Shown: one piece after another, positions 45,210 to 55,372 of the stretch
Layout: each line of letters opens with the position of its first letter
How positions within the stretch are numbered: position 1 is the first letter of the stretch
Source: Opisthorchis felineus
Lineage: Eukaryota > Platyhelminthes > Trematoda > Opisthorchiida > Opisthorchiidae
Reading direction: 5' to 3'
DNA length: 64,000 nucleotides
NCBI GenBank assembly: GCA_004794785.1
Contig: SJOL01005988.1
Span: 110,760-174,759 of the forward strand
Notes under the pieces: model-generated
Database searches by the model: none
The model's input: the letters and a program-made list of their open reading frames with translations, nothing else
What the model was told of the DNA's origin: nothing
Made by a program: the position numbers and the translations under genes

Positions 45210-45900
45210 GCATACCTTTTGAAAATGTCCTTTCTTTCCACAGTTTTTGCAGGTCGCGCCTTTAGTGGGGCTTTATAACGCGGGTGACGAGTATAGCCAC
45301 GGAAGAAGCTTGAAGACCCCATACTGGCAACAGTCATCTGTTCATGCGATGATGCTTGAGAACGTGGAGACCTTGGCGGGTCGTTCGATACGGTAGCACA
45401 GGGGAGTTGATTGTTCGGCAAAACGACATCGACTGTTTTTCCGCTAGTTTGAGGGATTTTGAATGGTCGTAGGAGGTTTTAAAATCCAGCGACTTGTGTT
45501 CCAAAAGTCTCTGGCGTTTAGTATTCGAATAAAATCTACTAATAAATGCGCCTCGTAACGCTTCATCGCTATGTTTTTCTACGCTGACATCCGTGAAGCG
45601 GCAATCTGGCAACAAATTGCGAAGCTTTTACACAAACTGATCAAGATTCTGATCTCCGTCCTGCTTACAAGTGTTCAAAATATGCCGGGCAAAAATTTCT
45701 TTTTTCAGTTGTACATAAATTTCTCGCAAGGTTGCGATAGCTGATTCATAACATTTGCAGTCTTTGATGAATCGGTAAACACTAGGAGCAACGTAATTGA
45801 ACAAGGTTTTCAGTGAAGCAATTGACTCTAGAAAGTTCGCGAAAGTACAAAACCATTGCTCCCAGATATGTGCCGAGTCTTGAGTATTGGGATCGGTATC
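45210..45900 (-). pseudogene. Gypsy-2 gag with zinc knuckle
   Basis: The minus strand from about 45900 reads WEQWFCTFANF, LKTLFNYVAPSVYRFI and DQFV, a single TAA, then LRNLLPDCRFTDVSVEKHSDEALRGAF, typical of gypsy Gag. The nucleocapsid box CKNCGKKGHFQKVC (C-x2-C-x4-H-x4-C) is intact at 45210-45251, in a frame running on into the protease. One stop and at least one frameshift. Confidence 0.82.
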
Positions 45901-45964
45901 GAATCATTCAGGACGTAAAATCGATCGATTGTTCGATGAAAATTTTTGGATGAATAAATTGTTT

Positions 45965-46156
45965 TGTTCGACGGGGGATGGAGTGCAGCAACAATCAGAA
46001 TAAGAATGGAAAAGACTGAGGGCCCGGAAGCTAGGCTTTATCCATCCAAAACTTTGACACAGAGCTAAGACGAAAAGAAGTGATTTGGCAGTGAACGGTG
46101 AAACGTGTGAAAAACAAGATTCTGGGTTGTAACAGCGAGACAAATAGTCTCCTACA
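45965..46156 (-). repeat. Gypsy-2 5' LTR
   Basis: 192 bp; partner of 42319-42488. Its right edge (CTCCTACA) joins ATGTACCATTAAG, which is the Gypsy-3 integrase codon run for NGT in antisense. Confidence 0.85.
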
Positions 46157-46158
46157 AT

Positions 46159-46738
46159 GTACCATTAAGACGTTTGACTTGGCCTTCGGACTGTGGATTA
46201 TACGCACTGGCGTGGTTTGTGAGTGTGCTTTTGTCAAAGAGGTATTTAACGAGTCTCACCGGGATAAAGAGTGCGTCACGGTCGGAATGAACACAAACCG
46301 ACATACAAAAAACTGGAATAGCTGACAGAGAGAGCTCATGACTTGATGGTGACATGTCGGCACGAACAGACGCAAGAAGCAACCTTCAGTATTCATCAAC
46401 GATGGTAATTAGTTGCCGGTCGCGCGTATTCGATGAAGGTGACTCTATGGAATCAACACTTAACCAAACGACTTGAGAAGGAGTACACATTTTGAAGTCT
46501 CCCATAGATGGTAGGTTTTTGAAGCGGACCAAGTGAAGCATCTTAGCAACGCGTAGCCGATACAAAGACTTGTATTTGTTTGAGCTTCTCTGTTTCTGTG
46601 ATCGCCGCACAAATGGGATAAGGTATCAGCAAAGTGATTATCTTTGTCAGATATGCAAGTCACGCCGAAACTGAAGGTAGAGGTCGATTCATTTACGCTG
46701 AATTTTATCATGTTCCGCCTTGCCCTTTTGAGTTCCAT
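46159..46738 (-). pseudogene. Gypsy-3 RNase H end and integrase
   Basis: Frame 46738-46460 gives the end of RNase H (FGVTCISDKDNHFADTLSHLCG). Frame 46610-46386 gives integrase (LHLVRFKNLPS, then IESPSSNTRDRQLITIVDEY). Frame 46382-46152 carries HSDRDALF and YNPQSEGQVKRLNGT; the catalytic Glu before RLNG reads Lys. Coding stops dead at the Gypsy-2 LTR. Confidence 0.8.
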
Positions 46739-47126
46739 TCTACTTAAGGACGACCGGTCGTTTGTCCGTCTGATCAGATACTGGCGTCATTTGTGCACAG
46801 GTTTAACGGTGTAGAGCCCCTTTTCGATGACCGAACGATTCTGACTCCCAATCAGAAATCTCGAGAAGACAACAAGTAGCTTTTTTGACACAGTAAGGCC
46901 GAAAACGGCGCTATCAGGTGCATCTATGTCGACAACTGGTGGTGTATTATAATCGACTTTGACAACTGTCGCGTTTTATGACGCTTTCTTCGAAGTGTCA
47001 AAGGAAATCCTCATGTCCCAGGAGTGGGAAAGTTTTACTCAACCGATAGACTGATTGTCAGAGAGTGATGTGGTACATTGTTAACAGTAAGCTAACGTTT
47101 CCACTACTTGCTGTTGCACCTGTGCG

Positions 47127-47801
47127 TCACAAGGAGGTGGCCACGGGTCGATAGGACGCATTCCCTGTGGTTTTGGCTTCATTACGTCCGTGCCGACCGA
47201 AAAGACGAACTTCTTCTGGTGCAGTAGCGCTATTTATACCGTGAAAAGTGATGCCATATGCCTTAGCGACATTCAGAAATGAGTGAAAATTACGGTCGTC
47301 TTTAGTTTCGGTATGGCCGCAAACCTTGACATTATCTGAGTCGACATGTATGTGACTAATGTTCTCAGATTTTATTATCTGCTCTGTTGTGCGTTGTAAA
47401 CAGGTAACTCTGTTATTCATACCGAATGGGATGTGGCAAAACTGGCAGAAAAAACCGTTCAGCTGTAGCACCCTTTCGGTGCCTAACTGCCATGCCACCC
47501 TAAGGAAGCACGACGGCTGGAATACTGCCAGGTTGCCCAAGCCTAGACAGGGGAAGTCGAGAGGCATAGGTCGGGTTCGAACCACGAACTTTCCGGTCAG
47601 TAAATTCGCGCTCTAACCACTAGGGCCAACTCGCCGCAAGCATCCAAAGCAGTGTATGGTTTCCTCTTGGTGGTAGGCGCCCTTGGTGTTTAAAGTGCTA
47701 TGCACCTCGCAGCACAATACATTTTCAACCATCTCGTCCGGTAGACAGTACGCATCTGAATAAACGAACCAATTGATGGCTTGACTGTAGTGAGTCGCCA
47801 T
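47127..47801 (-). pseudogene. Gypsy-3 reverse transcriptase, split by a SINE
   Basis: Upstream part 47801-47641: HYSQAINWFVYSDAYCLP through a decayed palm start to a DACG run. Downstream part 47455-47127: FFCQFCHIPFGMNNR, then VDSDNVKVCGHT where the YVDN box belongs. The SINE sits exactly between these, where intact relatives run on without a gap. Confidence 0.82.
47455..47640 (-). mobile_element. tRNA-derived SINE (copy 2), inserted in Gypsy-3 RT
   Basis: Inverted relative to copy 1. The B box GGTTCGAACCC reads antisense at 47573-47583, and the A box TGGCCCTAGTGG antisense at 47617-47628. The body shares the CCTAGACAGGGGAAGTCGAG block. It ends at CAGCTGAACGG, right at the RT codons. No clear target duplication. 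Confidence 0.85.
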
Positions 47802-47927
47802 CAGTCTTTTGTCACTGGAGTTCTTTGTCGCGAGTACTTGAGCTCTCCAGGGGTGTTTCTATAATTATCTCTTTGAATAACTGATCAACTTGAAGTCGTA
47901 TGAATCGTCCACCCTTGGGAGATGATG

Positions 47928-48299
47928 TCATAACTTTGTCGCACTTGGTTTGCATACGGGATATAATTTGGCCAACAGTAGTGTCTTGATTTTAACCGCC
48001 AAACCGCAAAGGGTATAAGTGCGCCGATTGCCATTGAAAGGAATTTGAACTTTATGGTGTACGTCCAAGAAATCCTGTCTTCGCAAAAACTCTCTACAGA
48101 GGGTTGTCAGACCTGAGAGTTCGAATGCTTCGTACCATGTACTTTGTACTCGATAGACACAGGCGGTGCTAGAACAAGGAAGCAAAGTGGATGTCATGAT
48201 GATTACAGAGGCACTTGCTTGTTTACACGACCTAAGCAGAAACCTGACTGCTGGAATCTCAAGTACCGATAAGGGTTTGAGATGGACTCCACTTACCAT
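47928..48299 (-). pseudogene. Gypsy-3 protease C-terminal region
   Basis: FLRRQDFLDVHHKVQIPFNG and TLCGLAVKIKTLL align with the Gypsy-2 protease end (HDFLKLHKSLKITFNG, CDLTAAKIELL). The active-site triplet is not recognisable upstream. Confidence 0.7.
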
Positions 48300-48455
48300 G
48301 ACATGTGTTATGGGTCGGTATAAACAGTTAGGAGCTTTAGTGACGAACAGTCAAGAGAGAGGCGGATCAAAAGTAGATCCTGCGTGAGGTATTGCAAATT
48401 TTGCTTTACAAACACGTTGGGAATTACCAGTTTTTCTACAGGCTTTTCAGATAGC

Positions 48456-49160
48456 TTAACGTGCAGGACATTTGGATCGACAATGTCCGGTGCAGCCACA
48501 AAAATAACAAGATTGGCTTGAAAACGCCGAAATAGAGTAAAAGGCTCTGTGAAGCGCCTGTGGCGACAATGAAGGTGAGACATTTGAATTTGCTATAGCC
48601 TTAAAACAAGGAGGGGACTGTCCACTTGCGTATGATTGCGACCGCTTGTGAGCAAGTTCTAGAGCTCTAGCGTGAAGCATCAGTGTCAACACTGATGTTG
48701 CTGTCTTTGATGATGATGATGATGATGAGAGCTCTAGCGTGCTTGTGTGCTTCATCGCTGTTCAGCCGGTTCCTTTCAAAGATATTGGACTAAGGGCCGG
48801 TTCTTAAAGCGTCCCGCACAGATTCACCGGCATTTCCCATAACTGAAGCCACCTTGAACTCATGATCTTTTGCCAGAGGCTTCAGGTTTTGCACAGACTG
48901 ACCCATTCTCTTGTTTGCAAGTAGCCAGAATGTGTCGAACATGCCTTTGGGTAGAATATAGATTTTATGTTGTTGACGGCAGAATCATAATTGATGCACT
49001 CTGAAAACCAGTCGTAAACAGAATGGTCGGTGAAATGAGCGAGTGATTCTGGTTTATCAGGTTCAGTTATTTTCACAGAATTCAGGTGGGCCTTGAATGT
49101 GCGGAACCCATGGTTCCATCGTTTGGGTGCGTCTGGTGAATTTAGCTCAGCGTCAGAGGT
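48456..49160 (-). pseudogene. Gypsy-3 gag body with zinc knuckle
   Basis: Starts at LKTSDAELNSPDAPKRWNHGF (about 49165-49100), continues through DHSVYDWFSECINYDSAVNN (49020-48960), and ends with an intact nucleocapsid box CYFCGCTGHCRSKC (C83, C86, H91, C96 of frame 48755-48456). Several stops and frameshifts. The true N-terminus lies 7.6 kb away at 56841, beyond the RTE-B insertion. A 53-bp LINE tip interrupts it at 48675. Confidence 0.82.
48675..48727 (+). mobile_element. 53-bp RTE 3' tip inserted in Gypsy-3 gag
   Basis: AAGCATCAGTGTCAACACTG...(GAT)n matches the extreme 3' end of RTE-B (plus-strand complement near 49170-49225: AAGCATCACTGTTGAACCCTG...GATGATGATGAT). It is flanked by a perfect 14-bp direct repeat AGAGCTCTAGCGTG at 48661-48674 and 48728-48741. 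This is a severely 5'-truncated LINE insertion. Confidence 0.88.
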
Positions 49161-49417
49161 TTTGAGTAATCATCATCATCCACAGCGTGACATCAGGGTT
49201 CAACAGTGATGCTTCAATGCCGTACAAACAATATTAATTTGAAAGCCTTATTAAGAAAAGAGAAAAAAAGTGGACGGGGAAGGGACTGCAATCATTCCGA
49301 GGCGCCTCCAACTCCAGACACTTATTCAGGCAATCTGGATAGAAACTGAACAAGAACGCCATTGACGTCTATTAGCAGACATATCTTGTAGCGTCTTCAA
49401 CCGTACACAGTGGGGCA

Positions 49418-50192
49418 TCACTCGGACCATGTCCTGGAAGGTGAGTCCCACCGACAGCACTCAAATTTTTCGTAACCGATTTCATTTCGCACTCCCAGTT
49501 CAAATGTTGACCACCTCCCCGCTTTCGCCACTGATGTGGGCACGTAAAACAGCACTCTCTTCGGCAAATGGCGATTAAGTGTGCTTAATACATGGCCTAA
49601 CCAACGCAGCTTATGGTGCTGAACCATCTTCGATCGAAGTCCCCGTTGCACAACCGAACACTCACTTTCTAATTGTTTCGTGAATTCGCCGGCACCAGCC
49701 TACGCGAGCTATGGCTTTGAGGCAACGGTTATCGAAGACTTGAAGACGTTTCAGTTCGGCTGCTTGAATGGTCAACATATCACAGCCGTACGACAAAGCA
49801 GGCCGTACTGTAGCATGATACACAAGTCCCTTGAGATTCAGGGATATACCGCTTTGACGCCATAGGTTTCTCAAATTAGCAAATGCCACCCGAGCCTTGC
49901 AGATTCGTTCATTATCATCATCCGTCACACTATAATCAGGACTAATATAACTTCTGAGATACGTAAAAGGCTCCATGACTTCGAGTACCTCTTTTTGGAT
50001 TGTAAGTCGCGTGTTCAGTGACTGCATGTCCAGGAGCATGGCCTTACACTTTGTGGGTGCAAAGTGTGTACCAAAGGACGGGATGACTTTGGTCAGTTCG
50101 TCCAGCAACACCTGTGCCTTCGCCTCCACTTCGAAGACGAGAACGATTTCGTCTGCATATTCTAGATCGACAACGTTTTTATCAGAGGCCAC
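49418..50192 (-). pseudogene. RTE-B RT palm end and C-terminal domain
   Basis: Frame 50192-49662 carries the catalytic box as YADE (residues 12-15, 50159-50148) instead of YADD. It then reads FAPTKCKAMLLD, TYLRSYISPDYS, RICKARVAFANLRNLWR and RPALSYGCDMLTIQAAELKRLQVFDNRCL, the usual RTE connection. Frame 49651-49418 gives KLRWLGHVLSTLNRHLPKR. Catalytic Asp lost. Confidence 0.86.
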
Positions 50193-50207
50193 TTGAACAC
50201 CGGAGTT

Positions 50208-50690
50208 CTAAAGACCTTCCACCGTTCGTCCCACTACTTCATCGATCGTGAGATTAAATAAGGATGGGTAAAGTGGGCATCCCTGACGGGCAACACATTG
50301 TGTACGGAAGCTTATTGAGAGCTCTCTATATACTCTCACACGTCCGGAAGTCCAAGAATACAAAGAACGTATTATGTTCACAAACTTCCGGGGCATTCCT
50401 TGATGGGCAAGCGTGTCAAGGAGAACAGACCGGTCAACCGAGTCGAATGCGCCTTGAAAATCCAGGAATACTAAAATTGTGGGTCGTTTGTACGTATGAC
50501 GTTGTTCTAGCGCCTGACGGAGTGCGAAGATTTGGTCAATGCAACCCATACCAGGCCAGAATCTCGCTTGCTTCTCTCGAGTCAGTGTCTCACGAGCCAC
50601 CATAAGGCGACGGAGCACAAGTGACGCCAACAGTCTCGTTACGACTGTGGCCAAGCTGCTCCCCCTGTGGTTACCCGACCTAAAGCTGTC
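50208..50690 (-). pseudogene. RTE-B RT N-terminal part
   Basis: Starts abruptly at GDSFRSGNHRG, exactly where RTE-A interrupts, and runs through ARFWPGMGCIDQIFALRQ, ILVFLDFQGAFDSVDRSVLL and ARQGCPLYPSLFNLTIDE (RT motifs 1-4). It is open over about 160 residues. Confidence 0.86.
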
Positions 50691-51174
50691 ACCTTGTCGT
50701 GGTGGTCGGACTTCTGTGCTGCAATGATCTTGCGAGTTACACTGGCTGAAACTCAGTTCCCTAAGGTTCAAACATGAGAGGAAGGCCAACGGTGAGCAGC
50801 CCGACGAAGAACAGCGAGTCTCCGTGCTGCGAGTAATCGTATTACGAGGCAGTCTGGAGGTAAATTCGTACTGTCCTTTGTGATAAGAGTGTGAAGGCAT
50901 CAAAGCGTTTCCTCCAGGTGACCAGCATGTTCATATTTCTGGAAGCATCGATGATGCCTTCCCCCGGGGAAGGTCAGTCCTAAAAACCGCACACCGATCG
51001 CCCAGCGGTTAGCCGTGACCGCCGGCGCATTATTCACTACGGTCGAAATACTTTTAAAACCAAAGAGTCCGGTGCAGCTCAAAAGGCGCCTGCTGTGCGC
51101 AGCTGCATTAGAAGTGAGACAGTAATGCCTTACTTCCTGCGTCCTCGGGCCAGGCCGGCCCCCTGCAGCCAAGC

Positions 51175-51390
51175 GGGTCAGACTATTAAGTCATTGGTTC
51201 CGGGTAGGGTCCCCCAAGAAAACCCCAACAACCGCTGTCTCGCTGTTCAGACTCTTGAGTCAGAGGTTAAGGGCAGGGTCCCCGAACACAACCCGGCATC
51301 CTTCCACTACCTTGTGGGTCAGACTTTTGAGTCAAAGGCTCAAGGTGGGGTACCTCAACCAAACCCCTTTCTTCGGCCTGGTCAACCGGG
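51175..51390. repeat. RTE-A leader tandem repeats
   Basis: Three imperfect units of about 70 bp (TCAGAC at 51178, 51247 and 51319). They are conserved in RTE-A2 (40721-40933) and partly in RTE-B (about 56600). Tandem repeats in a LINE 5' leader may carry promoter activity, but nothing here proves that. Confidence 0.85.
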
Positions 51391-51554
51391 AAGTATCATT
51401 TGCCCTTGCAGCTCTTCGCTCTTCGGCCTTCTCCCACACCTCCCCACCCATCGAACTTTGCAGTGCGACCAACCCATCTGCCAATCGCCTAGCCACTATT
51501 CTGTGTCTAAACCTTTGCCCAGAAAAATAAACCAAAATTATCTTTTACCTCAAA

Positions 51555-52340
51555 ATATCTTATCCACTTTGCAGCCTTTAATGTCCGTACTCTATGTCAA
51601 ATTGGGCAACAGACATCCCTTGCTAAAACCGTGCTTTCCCTATCTGTCGACGTATGTCCTGTCTCCGAAACACGTATTCAAGATCTCACTTCGGTTGTGC
51701 ACCTCAAGCTAATTAGGACGTGCTTAGATGTTCCACATTTTACTCTTCGTGTATCCGATGATCCTGATACCACGCAATGGCTCGTGGTATCTACGGTGTA
51801 AGAGTTGCACGCAGCCCCAAGGCTGAAAGCGCCTCACTGGACTGGATACCAGTAAACAATCGTCTTTGCTCTGTGCGGTTTTCTGGCTCAATTAAGATCA
51901 ATGCAGGTCGATGCGGTTAACGGTGTTTATTTATTGTGTCAGTATACGCTCCAACAGACTGCAGTTCTGAGACTGAGAACGACAAGTTTTATCAAGATCT
52001 GTCACGACTGCTTCGGTCGGCAAGAAGGACGGATAGTGATCTTGGTGGGTGCTCAAGTTGGACGAATAAGCCCCGGAAGAAGCGCAATCGGTTGGTAGAT
52101 TTGGAGTCGATGCTGAGCGTACGAATAATGGGGAGCGACTTCTTCAGTTAGGTGCAGATCATCGTCTGTTCCTGGCCAGTACAAACTTCCAACACAAACG
52201 CTCACATCGACTTACTTGGAGACCACCAACCGCAAGACATTCGTGGACCCAATTAGACCATGTGGCTGTCAGTTTCCGATGGAGTGATTATCGCTCCTTC
52301 TGGTGTACGCAGCTTGACTCTGATCATTCCCGGCTATCGC
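51555..52340 (+). pseudogene. RTE-A endonuclease
   Basis: The N-terminal [11 protein letters not shown] and VSETRIQD (catalytic Glu kept) are followed in shifted frames by VYAPTDCSSETENDKFYQDL and finally DHSRLSLRFP (52318-52350; the conserved SDH of the active site). The GDxNAQ motif is damaged. Confidence 0.8.
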
Positions 52341-53704
52341 TTCGCTTTCCGTCAGCATTACGCGTGCCAAAGAAGAACAGCTCCGTTCATCAACTTCGGC
52401 AAGTTTCAGAAGCTGAAGAGGATCGAGCTGACCTGGCTAGAAAGCGATTGAAAGCGCACAGCGATGCAGATGGCAAAAATTGCTTGGGGGCTGAATGGAA
52501 GCGAGTTAAAGAAGCTATGCTCTCAGCTTTCAGAACTGTCTGTCCAAGCCATCTGACTCGATCAAATGAACAATGGATATCGTCGAGATCAGCAGATTTT
52601 ATTGCGGCCAGAAAGGCCATACCAGCAACTAGCGACTGTGATGCTGCACGCAGATCCCTCAAACACCGGATAATTAGGAGCTTGGAGAATGACAGAGAAC
52701 GCTGGCGGATTTCGAAGGCCCAGGAGATGGAAAAGGCTTTCGCTACCGGCAACAGCCGCACCTGATTCGATCAACCGGTCAAAAGAAGGCAGGTGTCAGT
52801 GAAACAATATGCGAAAAAGACGGGACGGCAAGTCACTGCCTCAGTCGTCGTCTTGAGCGATGGGCTGAGCACTTCAAAGAAAAGTTCAGCCGGTCTCCTT
52901 CAACACAACTGCTAGAAGAACCCAACTGGCCTGAATGGAACATCGACACCAACCCGCCATCGGTAACCGAAATCCAGCATGATATATCAGTCCTGAAGCG
53001 CGATAAAACACCTGGCCCAGGTGGTCTGCACCCTCCACTCTTCAAAGAAGGTGGCGAGGTCCTGGTGAACAGTCTGACAACCCTACTGCAGAAGATTTAG
53101 AGCAAAAACAGAATGCCAGCCAATGGAGCTCCTCGACCGTCATCCCAGTCTTCAGAAAGGGCTCAAGAACGTCGTGTAAAAACCATTATGGTGTCAGCTT
53201 GGTGTCTTTCGCATCTAAATTACTCTGTGGCATTATTTTGCCTAGGTCGACCGATTGTCGGGGGAGACAGATTCGTGAGAACCAAGCTGGGTTTCTCCCT
53301 GGCCGAGGATGCAACTTGAGACAAATTCTTGAACAGCGCCACTTCTTCAGGCGTCCCACATCAGTCGTTTTTCTTGATCTGGAAGCTGCTTTTGATTCTG
53401 TCGATCATCAGATATTGTGGAAGTGTCCTGGTGATCAAAGATGTCCCTTATGAGGGTACTGTATGCGAACTGCTTTTGGCGCGTACGAGTATACTTCAAG
53501 CTTTCTCCTGAGTTCATCACGTCCAGTGCTGTAAGACAAGGCTACCCTCTCTCACCTTTCCCCTTAAACTTTGTTATTGGTATGCTGCTTGAAATTTCTC
53601 TGCCTGTCTCTGAAACCTCGGGAGTCGAAATGCTCCTTGAGAGTTCACCCATAGACATTGATTATGCGGACGATATTGGTCTCCTTGGTTCAGAGCCATT
53701 TTAA
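52340..53704 (+). pseudogene. RTE-A linker and reverse transcriptase
   Basis: Linker open frame to 52765 (EWKRVKEAMLSAF, KHRIIRSLENDRERWR). RT then runs in several frames: ISVLKRDKTPGPGG, SLVSFASKLLCG, ENQAGFLPGRGCN, VVFLDLEAAFDSVDHQILW, SSAVRQGYPLSPFPLNFVIG, and an intact YADD box (about 53663-53674). It is the best preserved catalytic centre among the RTE copies here, but frameshifts prevent a full protein. Confidence 0.84.
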
Positions 53705-53809
53705 ATAACCTAAATAAATCTGCCACACGGTTTGGCATGCGCTTCACACCTGCAAAGTGTAAATTGCTGCTACAATACTGGATTGGGTCAAACTCAAACC
53801 TCATGCTTG

Positions 53810-54500
53810 CAGTGAACCAATCGACGTCGTAGATAAATTTGTTTACCTGGACAGTTGTATAAGTTCCGGTGGACTGGCTGGAGATGAGTTTACTTCTCGA
53901 ATCGGGGAGGCCAGGGCAGCGTTTGCTAACCTCCGACGCCTATGGCGCCGAAGTGACGTCAGTTTATCTGTCAAGAGTTTACACTGCGGCGCTGCGATGC
54001 ATACTGCCTTATGGATCGGAATCGTGGCCTGTACGCCCAGAGGACGTACGAAAGATGACAGTGTTTGACGATCGGTGTCTCCGGAGCATTGGTCATGTCT
54101 GGTGGGAACATCGGATTAGCAATGCTGAGGTACTCCAGATGGTCTTAGGAAGAAGGAACTCTCCCTCGATAGGTGAATTACGCCGGTTAGGACATATACT
54201 CCGCATGCCAGAGGACCGTCTGCTACGCAGAGCTCTTTTCGCCCAGCCCTGTGCTGAATGGAAGCCACCAAGAGGTGGACAGTGTGTGACCTGACAACGA
54301 ATTCTGAAAACACTGGCCAGTAAACTTAGTCGGGTCGACAACTGCCGCCTCCCTGGATGGGGAGCCCGGGATTCAATTCGCCAATGGCTAATGACACCAG
54401 CAGAAATGGCCCAATCGCACAGTCAGTGGCACTCGTGTATCAAAGCTATCGCCTTCAATGCGTAGCTACCCAGTCCTCAAACTGGCTGAACATGCCATCG
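53810..54500 (+). pseudogene. RTE-A C-terminal domain
   Basis: Reads FVYLDSCISSGG, RIGEARAAFANLRRLWRRSDVSL, YGSESWPVRPEDVRKMTVFDDRCLRSIGHVWW, RRLGHILRMPEDRLLRRAL and a final PGWGARDS-like block, in the order of RTE elements, with frameshifts near 53960 and 54300. Confidence 0.82.
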
Positions 54501-54629
54501 CCTCCAAGGCTTGACCGTATCTCCCTCACTCCTATTTTCTGGTGATGAAAACTGTAGCAGCTGGAACCAATGTGCCTATGGTACATGGTTTCTTGCTGAT
54601 GAATTGAATTGATTGTGGTTACCCCACCT

Positions 54630-55250
54630 GACTACGGGCCCCTTTTTTGAAAATGGGCACTATCACCGACCCCCCCTCATTTGTCTGGGACAGTCCCCTT
54701 TTCCCCAAATGCAGGCAAACAGATCAGACGAGAGATGACTGAGGATTTCACCCCTATCCTTGAACAATGTGGGTGGGAGGCCATCCGGACCAGAATGTCG
54801 ATGGCGCTTGAGAGAACATATGTAGTCATAAACCTCAGAGGCCATAGGGTTTCCCACGTTTACCGTCCAGGGTTACACGTCAGCTGTAGGCTCTAGATGA
54901 GGGGCAGCTGTTGGCCACGATAGCTGTTGTTCGAAATACTCGGCCCACCGGTCGAGGAGTCCTTTATTCAAGATGGTCGCTCCATTTTGATCGTTGATGG
55001 TTTCGCTAACAGGTGGTTTCCGGGTACCGGTCGCACGGACCAAAATAAATAACCTGGCATTCTTGGCTTTCTGGGCCTCTTCCATTTCTTTAGCTTTCCG
55101 TTTTCACCAGACCACGGTCGGCTTACGCACTCACTTTCACTTGACGTCTGATAATTCGTCTGAATAAGTTATGTTCCAGATAGGCGGGGATATTTCTCCG
55201 AGATGTTAAAAGTGCCACTGTTTCGTCTGATATCCAGTGCTACCAGTGGG
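54630..55250 (-). pseudogene. RTE-B linker between endonuclease and RT
   Basis: Frames 55085-54873 (AKNARLFILVRATGTRKPPVSETIND, RWAEYFEQQLSWP) and 54857-54663 (ASEVYDYICSLKRHR, SGPDGLPPTLFKD) lead to a VIVPIFKKGARS run that ends at the RTE-A tail (54614-54630). It continues in RTE-B RT at 50690. Confidence 0.83.
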
Positions 55251-55372
55251 CCTGGTTGCGCCGTGCCACAGGCAAAACTTCCATCACTGTGCAAATAAAT
55301 GGGGATCTCGTCCCAGTGTGAACTCACATCTGACGGCGGAGCATTGGGAAGAGACTCCAGAAGACAATTCTG

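Larger units (their letters stand above)
42319..46156 (-). mobile_element. Gypsy-2, Ty3/gypsy LTR retrotransposon, nearly complete but defective
   Basis: 3.8 kb with LTRs at 42319-42488 and 45965-46156 (TGTTG/TGTAG... to ...CGAACA on the minus strand) and a purine tract GCGGGAGGTGAA just before the 3' LTR. Gag, zinc knuckle, protease, RT, RNase H and integrase follow in gypsy order. At 46156 it meets Gypsy-3 integrase in mid-motif, so it inserted into Gypsy-3. No target duplication survives because the left flank is deleted. Confidence 0.87.
50695..54613 (+). mobile_element. RTE-A LINE, nearly full length, nested in RTE-B
   Basis: 3.9 kb, opposite in orientation to its host. Leader 50695-51550 with three 70-bp tandem units; endonuclease 51555-52340; linker and RT 52340-53700; C-terminal domain 53810-54500; degenerate 3' tail GATGAATTGAATTGATTG to 54613. 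Target duplication TGTGGTTACCCGACCT (50666-50681) against TGTGGTTACCCCACCT (54614-54629), 15 of 16 identical. The host's RT reading resumes at the same motif on each side. Multiple frameshifts. Confidence 0.85.
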
